Source: Epiperipatus broadwayi (Eukaryota > Onychophora > Udeonychophora > Euonychophora > Peripatidae). Taken from it: DNA of 64,000 nucleotides. Under the pieces are notes generated by a model. That model was given only the letters and a program-made list of their open reading frames with translations. It did no database searches and was not told the origin of the DNA. A program made the position numbers and the translations under genes. Position 1 is the first letter of the stretch, and every line of letters starts with the position of its first letter. Of this stretch, positions 35,776 through 47,023 are shown piece by piece. The stretch covers positions 248,001 through 312,000 of the forward strand of contig JAQFVV010006714.1 in NCBI GenBank assembly GCA_028023455.1, in the 5' to 3' direction.

Positions 35776-38573
35776 ATATCATGTCATAAAAAATAATATG
35801 TAAATTAAGGAATAACTTAATTTCTTACCTCTAAGTTCATTCTATTCCTTTTATATTTAAATACCTTTCCCATATTAATATTTCTTATCCCATATCTAAA
35901 TTTTTATTAAATATATAAAAAATATTTAAATTATTAATCTTCTCTTCTTATTCATTTCTTTAATGAAATGAAATGAGATTAATGTTTACCAATTATAATT
36001 TTTAAAAATTAAATGGTATTTATACAAGTTAATGCAATAGTCCTAGATATTCCTGGAATTTGAAAATGAAAATCCTTAGAAGATACAATTCTTAAAACCT
36101 TAGTTGTTATGCATTGAAGAAGATAATATGAGATCTCAAGTTGACATTTAGTTTCCTCCTTGCATATAGATAGCATTTTCTTTTATATAGAGTTCTTTTA
36201 TTAACAATTATAATTCCATTTCGAAGATATAGCTTAGATATAATTTTAAAGGCATTTGGCAAAAGTTATTATTCAAATATATATATTTGACTAGTCAGAT
36301 GACATTTTATATATCCTACAATAAAACTGGTGTTCTATTCACCTTGCATTTTCTTATGCTGTAAAGTTCATTAATTTAATTTACTTGAAGTTTTTGTAAA
36401 ACATTCTTTTTAAAAATGATCTTTATATTTAGAATTCCAACTAAAACAATCTTTATAGAATACAAAAATTCTATTCAAATTAAGTAATTTAGAAATTACT
36501 TTTCTTAAAGAAATATTATAAATTTCTTTTAATAAGCTTTCTTATTAAATCGTTCAAAAATGTGGATTTTATCCTATACACTGTTCTTTAAATCGAACAC
36601 AGTATAATTTCTTGTGAGGATACTACTGAAAAGATAGACTCTTTAATCCTCTCATCTTCTAATAAAAATTTGATTTTTTTTCTATTTATTGTTGCATGAG
36701 CTTGCTAAAGCATATCATATTATATATTGTGATATTACAATTCTATATTAAATCGTTAAGTTAATTTCATTCCCTTTAATTCGATAAATTGCATGTGAAC
36801 TTAGAGGTCTTGTCAATTGTCTCTATTAATGAATTAGCATTTCAATAATGGTTTTTCATTTTAAAGAATAAAAAATACTAATTTACTATATATTATATTT
36901 ATTTTCATAAATATAATAGAAATAAAAATATAATATATATATATATATATGTTGATTATATGTATGTGTGAGTAATGTATGCTGGAACAATATATATATA
37001 TATGAGAGAGAGAGTTCTGTTCAGCATTGTAATTACCTATTAGAAAGAAATAGCAGCAACATGCAAATTAGAAGGTGGAGACAAAAACCCAAAATTGGTA
37101 GCCAATCCATATAATAGCTGAATGATGTGTAAAAGCAATGAAGATTTGAGAAAGACATAGTAAGCTATATTTAATTTTAAATAGAGATTTTGTATGGAAA
37201 GTTTTTTTTTTCATAGTGTAATAAAAAAACTAGAATGCTTAAAGTATTTCATAACACAAAATTTTATTGGCTGTTGAATGTGTCTGAAAAGTCATGTTCA
37301 TGGAGTACCATATATATGAGAATCAGTATGTTGGAAATAGCCTTTGCATCTGCAATTATTGACCGGCCGATGCTATGACACTTATAAAAAAAAAAAAGAG
37401 GCTTTTTATGCAGGTGCAGTATCAGTGTATAAAATTCTAAGCAATAGTAGAACCACAAAGAGTGTGAATATGTTTTAGCTTTTAGTAATAACAACAAATC
37501 AATCAACAGGGAATCAAATATTGGATAGTAAGATTTATTTTTATACTACTTTTTTAGTAATTATTTTTTCTGCAATAATTTCCCAAATTTGAATATTATA
37601 GTTTTAGTAATAGATAATCACAAGAATGGTAGATTGTGTTGAGAAAATGATTACCATTAGCATAGATAATTGCTAGTCCACTCTTGGATGCATAATAGCA
37701 GTGTTTTATTGGAAAGTGCTCTCTGCTTATCTATTACAATGTTATAATTAGTATAGTAAAAAATTTAACTATATATTACCTATAGTGTTGCTTTTCTGGC
37801 TGGTAACTCTATAATTATTTTCCAGAAGCACACATTGTAATAATACCTTAAATGTGTTTATTGCTTTATTTATAATTTCAGATTTTTATCTATCAATAAT
37901 GTATAGTTTTTATTTGATTGTACTTCAAATTTCTTTACAGACATCACAATATTTTAAGATTAAATAACTTAGCACACTTCCAAAGATTTTTATCACTATA
38001 TATGATTGCATTGCTTATCACAGTGATTTAAAAATGTATTGGATCACTATAATATATATATAACTAACCAATGCATAGAATTAAAAAAATATTGTTTTTC
38101 ACATACTACTTTGCATCTCATTTGAATTATTTTTTCTGAGTATATATTAAAATATCAAAGTTAGTGCATTTATTTATTTAAAACATTATATTCATCATCA
38201 TAAAGTAAATATTTTATATATATTATATTTTATTTAAGCAAAAATATTTTGGAAAAAGATTTTCTATTGCTATGGAAAAAGAATGATAACTACAAACCAC
38301 AAATTTAAACAAATATAATTTATATTCCTTTAATAAGCTTGTGGTTATCACACACTATCAGACAAAAACAAGCACCCCTAGGTGTAGCACAATTAAATAA
38401 TTTAATAAAAGCAGATATGGACCCAGTTAAGAAAAACTTAATACTATTTTAAAATAAATACAAATCAAAGGAAATTGCAGACAGCATAAAATATCTAAAT
38501 AATGAGCCTAACATAATCAACAGATCTCATGAATTGTATTCATTTTTTAAATTTCGTTGATTCCTTTCACTAT
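35776..38573. other. A+T-rich DNA without a recognised gene
   Basis: (TA)n runs at about 36928-36951 and 36989-37002, followed by a (GA)n tract. 37260-37510 is somewhat more complex (contains GACCGGCCGATGC) but has no identifiable product. Confidence 0.4.
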
Positions 38574-38640
38574 ATATATATATATATAATCAAAACAAAT
38601 CCAAAACTCAACCAGACTAGCCAAAAAAATAAAATCTAAA

Positions 38641-38684
38641 ACACAACCAATGGTTTCACTGCTACAAGCAGACTTCTTGGGTGC
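38641..38684 (-). ncRNA. Hammerhead ribozyme relic, left arm of family E
   Basis: Minus strand: stem I GCAC/GTGT; core CCAAGAA where CUGANGA is expected (changes at U4, G5 and G8); stem II GTCTGC-TTGTA-GCAG; GAAA; stem III ACC-ATT-GGT; U at position 17. The fold is complete but the core is mutated, so it should be inactive. Confidence 0.5.
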
Positions 38685-38941
38685 AAAGAACTACAGAAGA
38701 ACAACATATTTATATTAAACACTACCCACAATTCCATTTACTTCTCTTTTACCCTTAATATTAAAAGAATTTTTAAATAAGTTAATTCTTCAGAATCATA
38801 AATTTTTAATAATAAAGCTTCTTTAATTCTTTTTATTTCATTTAACTTATTTAAAAGTTCTCTTAATATTAAGGGTGGATGGGAAGTAAGTGAAATTGTG
38901 GTAATGTTTAATATAAATATGTTGTTATTTTGTAGTTCTTT

Positions 38942-38984
38942 ACACTTGAAAAGTCTGCTTATAGCAGTAAAACCATTGGTTGTG
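38942..38984 (+). ncRNA. Hammerhead ribozyme relic, right arm of family E
   Basis: Plus strand: stem I ACAC/GTGT, core TTGAAAA (C3 and G8 changed), stem II CTGC-TTATA-GCAG, AAAA in place of GAAA, stem III ACC-ATT-GGT, U17. Its core errors differ from those of the left arm, which implies separate decay from a shared ancestor that had the consensus. Confidence 0.5.
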
Positions 38985-39069
38985 TTTTAGAATCTATTTT
39001 CTTAGCTAGTCTGATTGATTTTTCGATTTTGGATAATTTTGACCATTTATTGATTATATATATATATAT

Positions 39070-40740
39070 TGTAATGGTATACATTTATACTATTACATCA
39101 CTGTCAAATAATAAATGAAATATCAACAAATAAAACCAGGTACAAATTTAAAAAAAGAAAGAAAATTAATAAAGTTTTTAAACCAATATATATAAATTGC
39201 ACAGATGGAAAACTATTAAATAATTACTTAAAAGCAAGTTAAAGCAAAAAAGTAAAAATCTAAAGATAAAAGATTAGTATTTTTTTTAAAAAAGTAATGT
39301 AAAAGAAAATAATTAAAAATGTTAATTAGTTTCTATTCAAAACAAGTATGTTTAAATCTTAATTAAAATGGAAATGATTGTTCTATTAAAATGTAATAAA
39401 TATAAAGCAAACAAACCCTTGAGACACTTAAACTATGAAAGTCAGTTAAGAGATAAAAATGAAAAGATTATGGTGTTTCTTGCTCTGGAGCATACCAGAC
39501 AATGCAGTTACAAACAAGCACACAGGCCAGAAAAAAAAACCATCATAGCCAATAAGATCAGATTAATGTCAGGAGCGATTGATCTGAAAATTTAGTGATA
39601 AGGGAAATGTAATACTATAAAAAGAGAAACAATTGAATTGAAAAACTATTGATTGACTATTGATTGAGTGGTGGTGATCGGTCTGAAAATAATTCGCAGT
39701 TGTATTGTGGACTCTACAATGCAGGGGTCTCACAATAGATTTCACTTCCCTTATTTGTGCTCACCAAGGTGGCCTCCCAAATGATGGTTTCTGAATGAAT
39801 GGCAAGCAGCAATTTTATCTCCAAGAAGAATACTACTCAAAGCTTGATAACTAGGATGGACTTCCATAACATGCTACAATCCAGTTGATTGATCAAGACT
39901 TACTGGAAAGTATAAACTTTATATACAATATGAACTCTTAAATAGATATCTTAAACAAGCTTTCAATTCATAACTTAAGTGTAACTTTTAAATAAGCTCT
40001 TATCTGATGAGAAAATGAACTCTAAATTAATTATTAATATTTCTCTTATGTATAACATTTGTTCTCGATCATTTCCATTTCTGTTAACTAAATTATTAAA
40101 TTTAAAGTTAAGTGTAGATGGATGCATAGATTCATTAAGTTTAGATTAAATAATGTGGGTTTAATTATGGTCTATTTGTTTTATAGTTGAATCAATACTG
40201 GTGGAGGGATATATGGTATGTTATGTCAATGTAATCTGAAGATGTAGCATACAGTGCTTAGTACACAAAAGGTAGCCATCATGTTGTTATTGGTAATAGA
40301 GATATTCTCTACACCATTTGATTTATTCACTTTATGGATAGGGACTATAGGTCAGCAAAGACCGCTATCCCTCCATAGGGAGCATTTCTTTTCCAGTATG
40401 TTTATATGATTCCCTCATCATACAGACACACCTTCCGGTACTGGATGAGGATCACTTCTTAAATAATATCATGCTTCAGATATGAATTCCTAGCATCATG
40501 GTTTTAGGCTAACGTTTTCATTTTGTATTGGTTATGTCTGTATTCCAGAAAGCTAGCATAGGGTTACTGCAAACTTTTAGCCTGAAGCTAAATGATTTGA
40601 AGGTCTCTTAATTGCATATTCTATGCAGTCTATCTGTACTTACCACTATAAAATATTAAATTATATAAAAATTTTCATCTGTGTATATTAAGAAGAATAT
40701 GATTTAAAACTGTCTAATAATGTAAATGTAATCCTTAATA
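39070..40740. other. No recognised gene
   Basis: 39650-39900 and 40180-40640 are more complex than average and may be old transposon DNA. The plus-strand open frame at 39368-39595 has no recognisable domain. Confidence 0.35.
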
Positions 40741-40753
40741 TATATATATATAT

Positions 40754-41930
40754 TGCAACGTTTATTTATATACGTTACAAATATATTGGCATTGGAAAAA
40801 AAAAAACTAAAAGATAAAAGCGGATTTAAAATTTTGTTGAGTAATTTTTTTAAAAAAAAAAACGTACAATGAGGGTTGAATTATTCTTCTTATTTTTTTT
40901 TATGTGATTAGTAATAACAGTAATTGGAGAGAACAAAAGAATTCCAAAAGCAAGTAAAAAAAGATAAGCTGGAAGTAGAAATACTCAAATTAATTAAAGA
41001 TGGCCGAAAACTTGGAGAAAATAAAGACTTTATTACATAAAATTTATAAAGACTGGATAAGATTAAAAAGGCATGGTACTAGCATGCGCAGAAGTCCTGA
41101 AAACTGGATATAAAAAGGAGGGATCTGGTTGAAGGAACGTCTTGTTCGTTTTGTTTCTCTAGTTGGTCTTGGATAACGTTGATATATCCAAGATCGCTCT
41201 TCGCTGAAGGAATTTGAACCGGAGCTTCTGAAGACATCGGACCTAATGATGTACACCAGGAAAAGCCTTCGTGACCGACTGGGGAAATGGACCACAAGAT
41301 CAAGCAATAACCAAAAGGCCGAGCTCATTATAACCAAAAAACTATGCATAGTTATCTACTACTGAATTCATGAAACTTACCGGTAAGAATAATTATCCTG
41401 ATTGTGACAAAGTTAACTATTTAAAACTACTCGTAAAAATATACGTATAAAAGAATCCCGATAGTGACTTTAATTTTTCTATATGAGAGACTCTTATTTA
41501 ACCAAGAACTTTTTGTTTATTTTAACTGATATTTATATTTTCTGGATATTTCCCACCTGAATTAAATGTGTTCTCTCCAAGGTATTAATTAGCTACTTAA
41601 CATGAAGTATTTTAGTTTGTCAAAATTAAAAATATTTCTAATATCAATTCTCATTTGTGCGTTATTAATAATAGTTATTATTTTTTATTATTAAATTTAT
41701 TTTTAGTGTAATAAGATTTAAACGTAAGTTACCTTTGCCAATATGTTTCAGTATGCCCAGGACTAATAATCGTAAAAATCATTAATTCTCATTACGGTAG
41801 AATTACCGCCCCTTAAAAAAAAATATAATAAAAATCTTTTTATTTTTTTTTGTTTTACAACTTGCGAGAGGTGCTGGCGACATATTTCAGCGGATTCTTA
41901 GGAATTCTGGCGCCCATAGTAAATAAAATT
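40754..41930 (+). mobile_element. Probable LTR (solo or 5' LTR) with primer-binding site
   Basis: A promoter-like segment with TATAAAAAGG at 41109-41118 lies inside an unusually G+C-rich 250-bp block. About 800 bp downstream is TGGCGCCCA (41908-41916), the start of a widespread LTR-element primer-binding site. The left limit may be the short inverted repeat TGCAACGT...ACGTTACA at 40754-40779. No gag or pol follows before the next repeat at 42108, so only the LTR and leader remain. LTR ends and target duplication were not resolved. Confidence 0.4.
41908..41916 (+). promoter_or_regulatory. Candidate tRNA primer-binding site
   Basis: TGGCGCCCA matches the 5' part of the lysine-tRNA-type PBS common in LTR retrotransposons; the match does not extend further. 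G+C-rich in an A+T-rich setting. Confidence 0.45.
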
Positions 41931-42107
41931 AAAAGTTGATTTTGTCAGTAGCACAATTCGTAACAATTAATAGGCTGAAGTTGATCAGGAAAAATAGCTG
42001 TGTTTTTAGAATAGAAATACAACTTTCTTCTTTTTTGACATAGCTTGATCAACTCACGCGCAGTTTATATTAGCGTGTAAAGGCCTAGCAAAACGAAAAA
42101 CATTATA

Positions 42108-42328
42108 ATATATATAAAATACATATTTTGTGGTTCATCCATGTTAAAAACTTTTAATATTAATATAGGCTTGTGTGACCAAGTCGAAACGTCAGTATAT
42201 TAATATTAAAAGTTTTTAACACGGATGAAACTCTGTGGATGGCTTGTGTGACCAAGTCGAAATGTCAGTATATTAATATTAAAAGTTTTTAACACGGATG
42301 AACCTGCAAAATATGTATTTTATATATT
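42108..42328. repeat. Palindromic, partly tandem hammerhead-like repeat abutting the PLE
   Basis: A 73-bp unit starting GGCTTGTGTGACCAAG occurs at 42168 and 42241, and the block as a whole is inverted-symmetric: AAATACATATTTTG and TTCATCC on the left, GGATGAA and CAAAATATGTATTT on the right. A single unit in the opposite orientation, with the same outer words, lies at 50340-50440 beside another (TA)n run. Confidence 0.8.
42230..42269 (+). ncRNA. Degenerate hammerhead motif
   Basis: Stem I ACT/AGT, core CTGTGGA (A6 is T), one bulged base, stem II GGCTTG-TGTGAC-CAAGTC, GAAA, stem III palindrome built on ATGT, C17. In the preceding unit the GAAA half is followed by CGTC (palindromic ACGT). The same CTGTGGA core is seen at 50396-50435, so the change predates the copies, or this family has a variant core. 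Confidence 0.45.
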
Positions 42329-42421
42329 TAACCGATAAATTATAAGTTTTTGGGTTGTACCGTGTCTTATTTTCCATTGAGCACCGATATTTCGACGGAA
42401 TAGCAACCGCCATTTTCAAGG

Positions 42422-44640
42422 TTAACTTTTGAAAGAAAAACCATTAGATCTTAACAAATAACGTGACTGTGTGCGAGATGAGAAATGAGATTCCAGTTCA
42501 TCATTCACAATATGAGGCTTATCAAAATGTTTATTTTCCTCAGTATTTTTACCTGTTAATTTTAAGTTAATATTGGATAAAAAGAAAGGTTTCCACATAG
42601 CTGGAATACATTGTGCTTCATCAGTTCTATTTAAACTAGTAGGTCTCTTTAATATTTCAATTGACTCTCTCATGGTTCTTAAATCATATCTTTCCAAATT
42701 AGCAAGTAGTTTTGTATTGTCAAAATTAGGTTTGTGACCAGTTTCTAAATAATGGGAAGTAAAAACTGATGTGCTAATTTTTTGTTGAAAAGCATTTTTA
42801 TGTTCCTTAATTCTGACATTAATTCATCTATTAGACTGACCCACATAGCCTCTTGAGCACTGGAAACACGGAATTTCATAAACTCCTTGGTGTTCCAAAA
42901 GTATTCTGTCTTTAGGTTTATACAAAAAATCACCAATTTTTTTTGCCAGTAGAAAAAGTGGTCTTTATATTAAAACAAGATAGTCTTCTACTGATTTTAT
43001 CAGTAACCCCCCTAATGTAAGGCAAAATTACTCTATTAAAAGAGGAATTATCAATTCTATCCTCTTTTTTCTTTTTAGTATTAATGTTATATAAAGCCTT
43101 ACATATGATGTTTTTATTATAATTATTAGAAAGCAGAATACTTTTTGTAAGTTTTATTTCTTGAGAAAGATGTTCTTTATCAGATAAATTATAAGCTCTA
43201 GTGAAAAGATTTTTAGCTACAGAAAAAATTTGTGCAGGATGATGATGAGAATTAAAATCAAGATATCTGTTTGTATGAGTGGATTTTCTGTAAACTGATA
43301 TTGACAATGTTTCATCACATTTTCTTGCAATTAAAACATCCAGAAAAGAAAGTGATCTGTTATTTTCCACTTCCATAGTAAATTTAATATTTGGATGCCA
43401 ATTATTTATAAAATCAAGAAAAGAATTTAAAGAATCAATTCCATGAGGCCATATGACAAAAGTATCATCCACATATCTAAGCCAAATAGAAGGTTTTTTA
43501 GTAGCTGCACATAATACTTGACTTTCAAAATTGTCCATGAAAAGATCAGCAATGACAGGTGACAGTGGGGATCCCATAGAAAGTCCTTTAATTTGTTTAA
43601 ACAGTTGAGAATTATAAACAAAAAATGTATTTTCAAGGCAATGTTTTGCTAAAGGAATAATAAAATCAGGTAAATCATTGTTCTGAGCTATTATATTTAA
43701 TGCTTCTTCAACAGGAATATTAGTAAACATAGAAGAAACATCAAAACTAACCAATAAATCAGTTCCAGTTAGTTTTAAGTTTTTAATTATTGAAATAAAA
43801 TGGCTTGAATTTTTAATTCTTGAAGGAATCTTGTCTGTCAATGGCTGTAAGCATTGGGCTAAATATCGAGCCAAAGCATGTGTGGGAGAGCCTATAGCAC
43901 ACACAATAGGTCGCAATGGTATCTCAGGTTTATGAATTTTAGGCAAACCATAAAATTTAGGATATAATGAAGAACCTTCTCTTGGAGAAATTTTAATTTT
44001 CATATTTTCATCTATACTAGAAAGTTTGACAAGACATTTTGTCTTTTTCTCTAAATATGTCAGAGGATCTCTAATAATCTTTTTATAAGTTCCATCATTT
44101 AATAAATCTACAATTTTATTATTATAATCCAAACGATCAAGAACAACAGTAGAATTACCCTTATCTGCTGGAATAATAACAATTGAATCATCTTTTTTTT
44201 TTAAATTTTGAAGTGCAATAAATTCTCCTTTAGATAAATTATTTTTTGGAGGTTTCATATTTTTTAAAACATTACAAACTTCAAATCTAATAAGATCAGC
44301 TGTGTGTAAGTCTATATTTTTTAAGGAAGATTCTATATTGCATATAATATTTTCAACTGGAACACGTTTAGGAGCCAAAGCATAATTAAAACCCTTTTCC
44401 AACAGAGAAATTTCATCACAAGAAAGTTTACGATGGGATAATTTTTTTACATATGAATCACTCACAGTATTAGTAAATTGTTTTTCCTTTCTACTTATCA
44501 ATAAAGCAAATTTCTTCTTTTGTTTCAAAGTTTTAAATTCCGAATCCTTAACAGATCGAAAATAAACAATTTTATCAAAAATAGACCAAAGAATGGGATG
44601 TATAATATTGCTTAACGTTATCCGTTCTCTCAGTAAAAAA
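42422..44640 (-). pseudogene. Penelope-like element RT plus GIY-YIG endonuclease, left copy
   Basis: PLE proteins combine a telomerase-related RT with a C-terminal GIY-YIG nuclease. The 42930-44528 frame (532 residues from a non-ATG start; open upstream to the palindrome centre) shows PADKGNSTVVLDR (120-132), YGLPKIHKP (193-201), SFDVSSMFTNIP (261-272), GLSMGSPLSP (315-324), catalytic RYVDD (351-355) and LSFLDVLIARK (393-403). After a one-base expansion of an A run at about 42943, another frame continues with GVYEIPCFQC and GYVGQ, the GIY-YIG core, then a TGA stop in SNR-stop-INVRIKEH, then the tail to 42422. Defects: one frameshift and one stop. RT motifs are intact. Confidence 0.93.
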
Positions 44641-44652
44641 CAATCAATATAG

Positions 44653-46870
44653 TTTTTTACTGAGAGAACGGATAACGTTAAGCAATATTATACATCCCAT
44701 TCTTTGGTCTATTTTTGATAAAATTGTTTATTTTCGATCTGTTAAGGATTCGGAATTTAAAACTTTGAAACAAAAGAAGAAATTTGCTTTATTGATAAGT
44801 AGAAAGGAAAAACAATTTACTAATACTGTGAGTGATTCATATGTAAAAAAATTATCCCATCGTAAACTTTCTTGTGATGAAATTTCTCTGTTGGAAAAGG
44901 GTTTTAATTATGCTTTGGCTCCTAAACGTGTTCCAGTTGAAAATATTATATGCAATATAGAATCTTCCTTAAAAAATATAGACTTACACACAGCTGATCT
45001 TATTAGATTTGAAGTTTGTAATGTTTTAAAAAATATGAAACCTCCAAAAAATAATTTATCTAAAGGAGAATTTATTGCACTTCAAAATTAAAAAAAAAAA
45101 GATGATTCAATTGTTATTATTCCAGCAGATAAGGGTAATTCTACTGTTGTTCTTGATCGTTTGGATTATAATAATAAAATTGTAGATTTATTAAATGATG
45201 GAACTTATAAAAAGATTATTAGAGATCCTCTGACATATTTAGAGAAAAAGATAAAATGTCTTATCAAACTTTCTAGTATAGATGAAAATATGAAAATTAA
45301 AATTTCTCCAAGAGAAGGTTCTTCATTATATCCTAAATTTTATGGTTTGCCTAAAATTCATAAACCTGAGATACCATTGCGACCTATTGTGTGTGCTATA
45401 GGCTCTCCCACACATGCTTTGGCTCAATATTTAGCCCAATGCTTACAGCCATTGACAGACAAGATTCCTTCAAGAATTAAAAATTCAAGCCATTTTATTT
45501 CAATAATTAAAAACTTAAAACTAACTGGAACTGATTTATTGGTTAGTTTTGATGTTTCTTCTATGTTTACTAATATTCCTGTTGAAGAAGCATTAAATAT
45601 AATAGCTCAATACAATGATTTACCTGATTTTATTATTCCATTAGCAAAGCATTGCCTTGAAAATACATTTTTTGTTTATAATTCTCAACTGTTTAAACAA
45701 ATTAAAGGACTTTCTATGGGATCCCCACTGTCACCTGTCATTGCTGATCTTTTCATGGACAATTTTGAAAGTCAAGTATTATGTGCAGCTACTAAAAAAC
45801 CTTCTATTTGGCTTAGATATGTGGATGATACTTTTGTCATATGGCCTCATGGAATTGATTCTTTAAATTCTTTTCTTGATTTTATAAATAATTGGCATCC
45901 AAATATTAAATTTACTATGGAAGTGGAAAATAACAGATCACTTTCTTTTCTAGATGTTTTAATTGCAAGAAAATGTGATGAAACATTGTCAATATCAGTT
46001 TACAGAAAATCCACTCATACAAACAGATATCTTGATTTTAATTCTCATCATCATCCTGCACAAATTTTTTCTGTAGCTAAAAATCTTTTCACTAGAGCTT
46101 ATAATTTATCTGATAAAGAACATCTTTCTCAAGAAATAGAACTTACAAAAAGTATTCTGCTTTCTAATAATTATAATAAAAACATCATATGTAAGGCTTT
46201 ATATAACATTAATACTAAAAAGAAAAAAGAGGATAGAATTGATAATTCCTCTTTTAATAGAGTAATTTTGCCTTACATTAGGGGGTTACTGATAAAATCA
46301 GTAGAAGACTATCTTGTTTTAATATAAAGACCACTTTTTCTACTGGCAAAAAAATTGGTGATTTTTTGTATAAACCTAAAGACAGAATACTTTTGGAACA
46401 CCAAGGAGTTTATGAAATTCCATGTTTCCAGTGCTCAAGAGGCTATGTGGGTCAGTCTAATAGATGAATTAATGTCAGAATTAAGGAACATAAAAATGCT
46501 TTTCAACAAAAAAATTAGCACATCAGTTTTTACTTCCCATTATTTAGAAACTGGTCACAAACCTAATTTTGACAATACAAAACTACTTGCTAATTTGGAA
46601 AGATATGATTTAAGAACCATGAGAGAGTCAATTGAAATATTAAAGAGACCTACTGGTTTAAATAGAACTGATGAAGCACAACGTATTCCAGCTATGTGGA
46701 AACCTCTCTTTTTATCCAATATTAACTTAAAATTAACAGGTAAAAATACTGAGGAAAATAAACATTTTGATAAGCCTCATATTGTGAATGCTGAACTGGA
46801 ATCTCATTTCTCATCTCACACACAGTCACGTTATTCGTTAAGATCTAATGGTTTTTCTTTCAAAAGTTAA
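44653..46870 (+). pseudogene. Penelope-like element RT plus GIY-YIG endonuclease, right copy
   Basis: The mirror copy of the left-arm gene. RT motifs PADKGN, KIHKP, DVSSMFTNIP, MGSPLSP, YVDD and FLDVLI are all present. It has its own defects: a TTA-to-TAA stop at about 45089, a one-base loss in a G run near 46284 (5 G against 6) and a one-base gain in an A run near 46511 (7 against 6). It keeps the correct 7-A run near 46350 that is expanded in the left copy. It shares with the left copy the same TGA stop just after GYVGQSNR (about 46465). C-terminal tail to 46870 ends FSFKS. Confidence 0.93.
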
Positions 46871-46968
46871 ACTTGAAAATGGCGGTTGCTATTCCGTCGA
46901 AATATCGGTGCTCAATGGAAAATAAGACACGGTACATCCCAAAAACTTATAATTTATCTACTTCATAG

Positions 46969-46971
<3 letters not shown>

Positions 46972-47020
<49 letters not shown>
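46972..47020. repeat. (TA)n microsatellite at the palindrome's right end
   Basis: About 24 uninterrupted AT units starting 14 bp beyond the right arm. PLE copies and the hammerhead repeats in this window repeatedly abut such runs. Confidence 0.95.

Positions 47021-47023
<3 letters not shown>

Larger units (their letters stand above)
38574..39069. mobile_element. Fold-back element, family E, with a hammerhead relic in each arm
   Basis: Inverted arms of about 195 bp (about 38590-38785 and 38843-39040) share AACACAACCAATGGTTT, GCAGACTT, ACCCTTAATATTAA and AACTTATTTAAA. Both outer ends run into (TA)n (38574-38588 and 39055-39069). Each arm carries a hammerhead-like fold, so the repeat seems to be two PLE-type ends joined in inverted orientation. 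Confidence 0.75.
42334..46958. mobile_element. Giant palindrome of two head-to-head, 5'-truncated Penelope-like elements
   Basis: Left arm 42334-44641 and right arm 44652-46958 are inverted copies of 2308 and 2307 bp with a 10-bp spacer (44642-44651). By eye the arms are about 99% identical, differing by scattered substitutions and four single-base homopolymer or substitution breaks. The coding frame is open right up to the centre, so both copies are cut off at the same N-terminal point and joined there. Outside the arms the flanks differ: the hammerhead-like repeat on the left, (TA)n on the right. Confidence 0.92.

Noticed and set aside
41044-41349. Open frames of 101 and 74 residues in the LTR-like segment
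   Set aside because: They overlap each other in different frames and lie over a promoter-like region with a TATA box; no domain recognised.
42745-42936. A separate small protein gene beside the PLE (and its mirror at 46355)
   Set aside because: It is the wrong frame of the GIY-YIG region; the correct frame shows GVYEIPC and GYVGQ. The 69-residue frames at 43427-43636 and 45657-45866 are likewise shadows of the RT.
42334-46958. The PLE palindrome as a fold-back sequencing-read artefact
   Set aside because: The arms carry independent substitutions (for example Arg/Gln, Asn/Tyr, Lys/Glu and Ser/Gly differences in the proteins) and the flanks on the two sides are different, which one molecule read twice would not give. 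Assembly error is still worth testing and is listed as a check.
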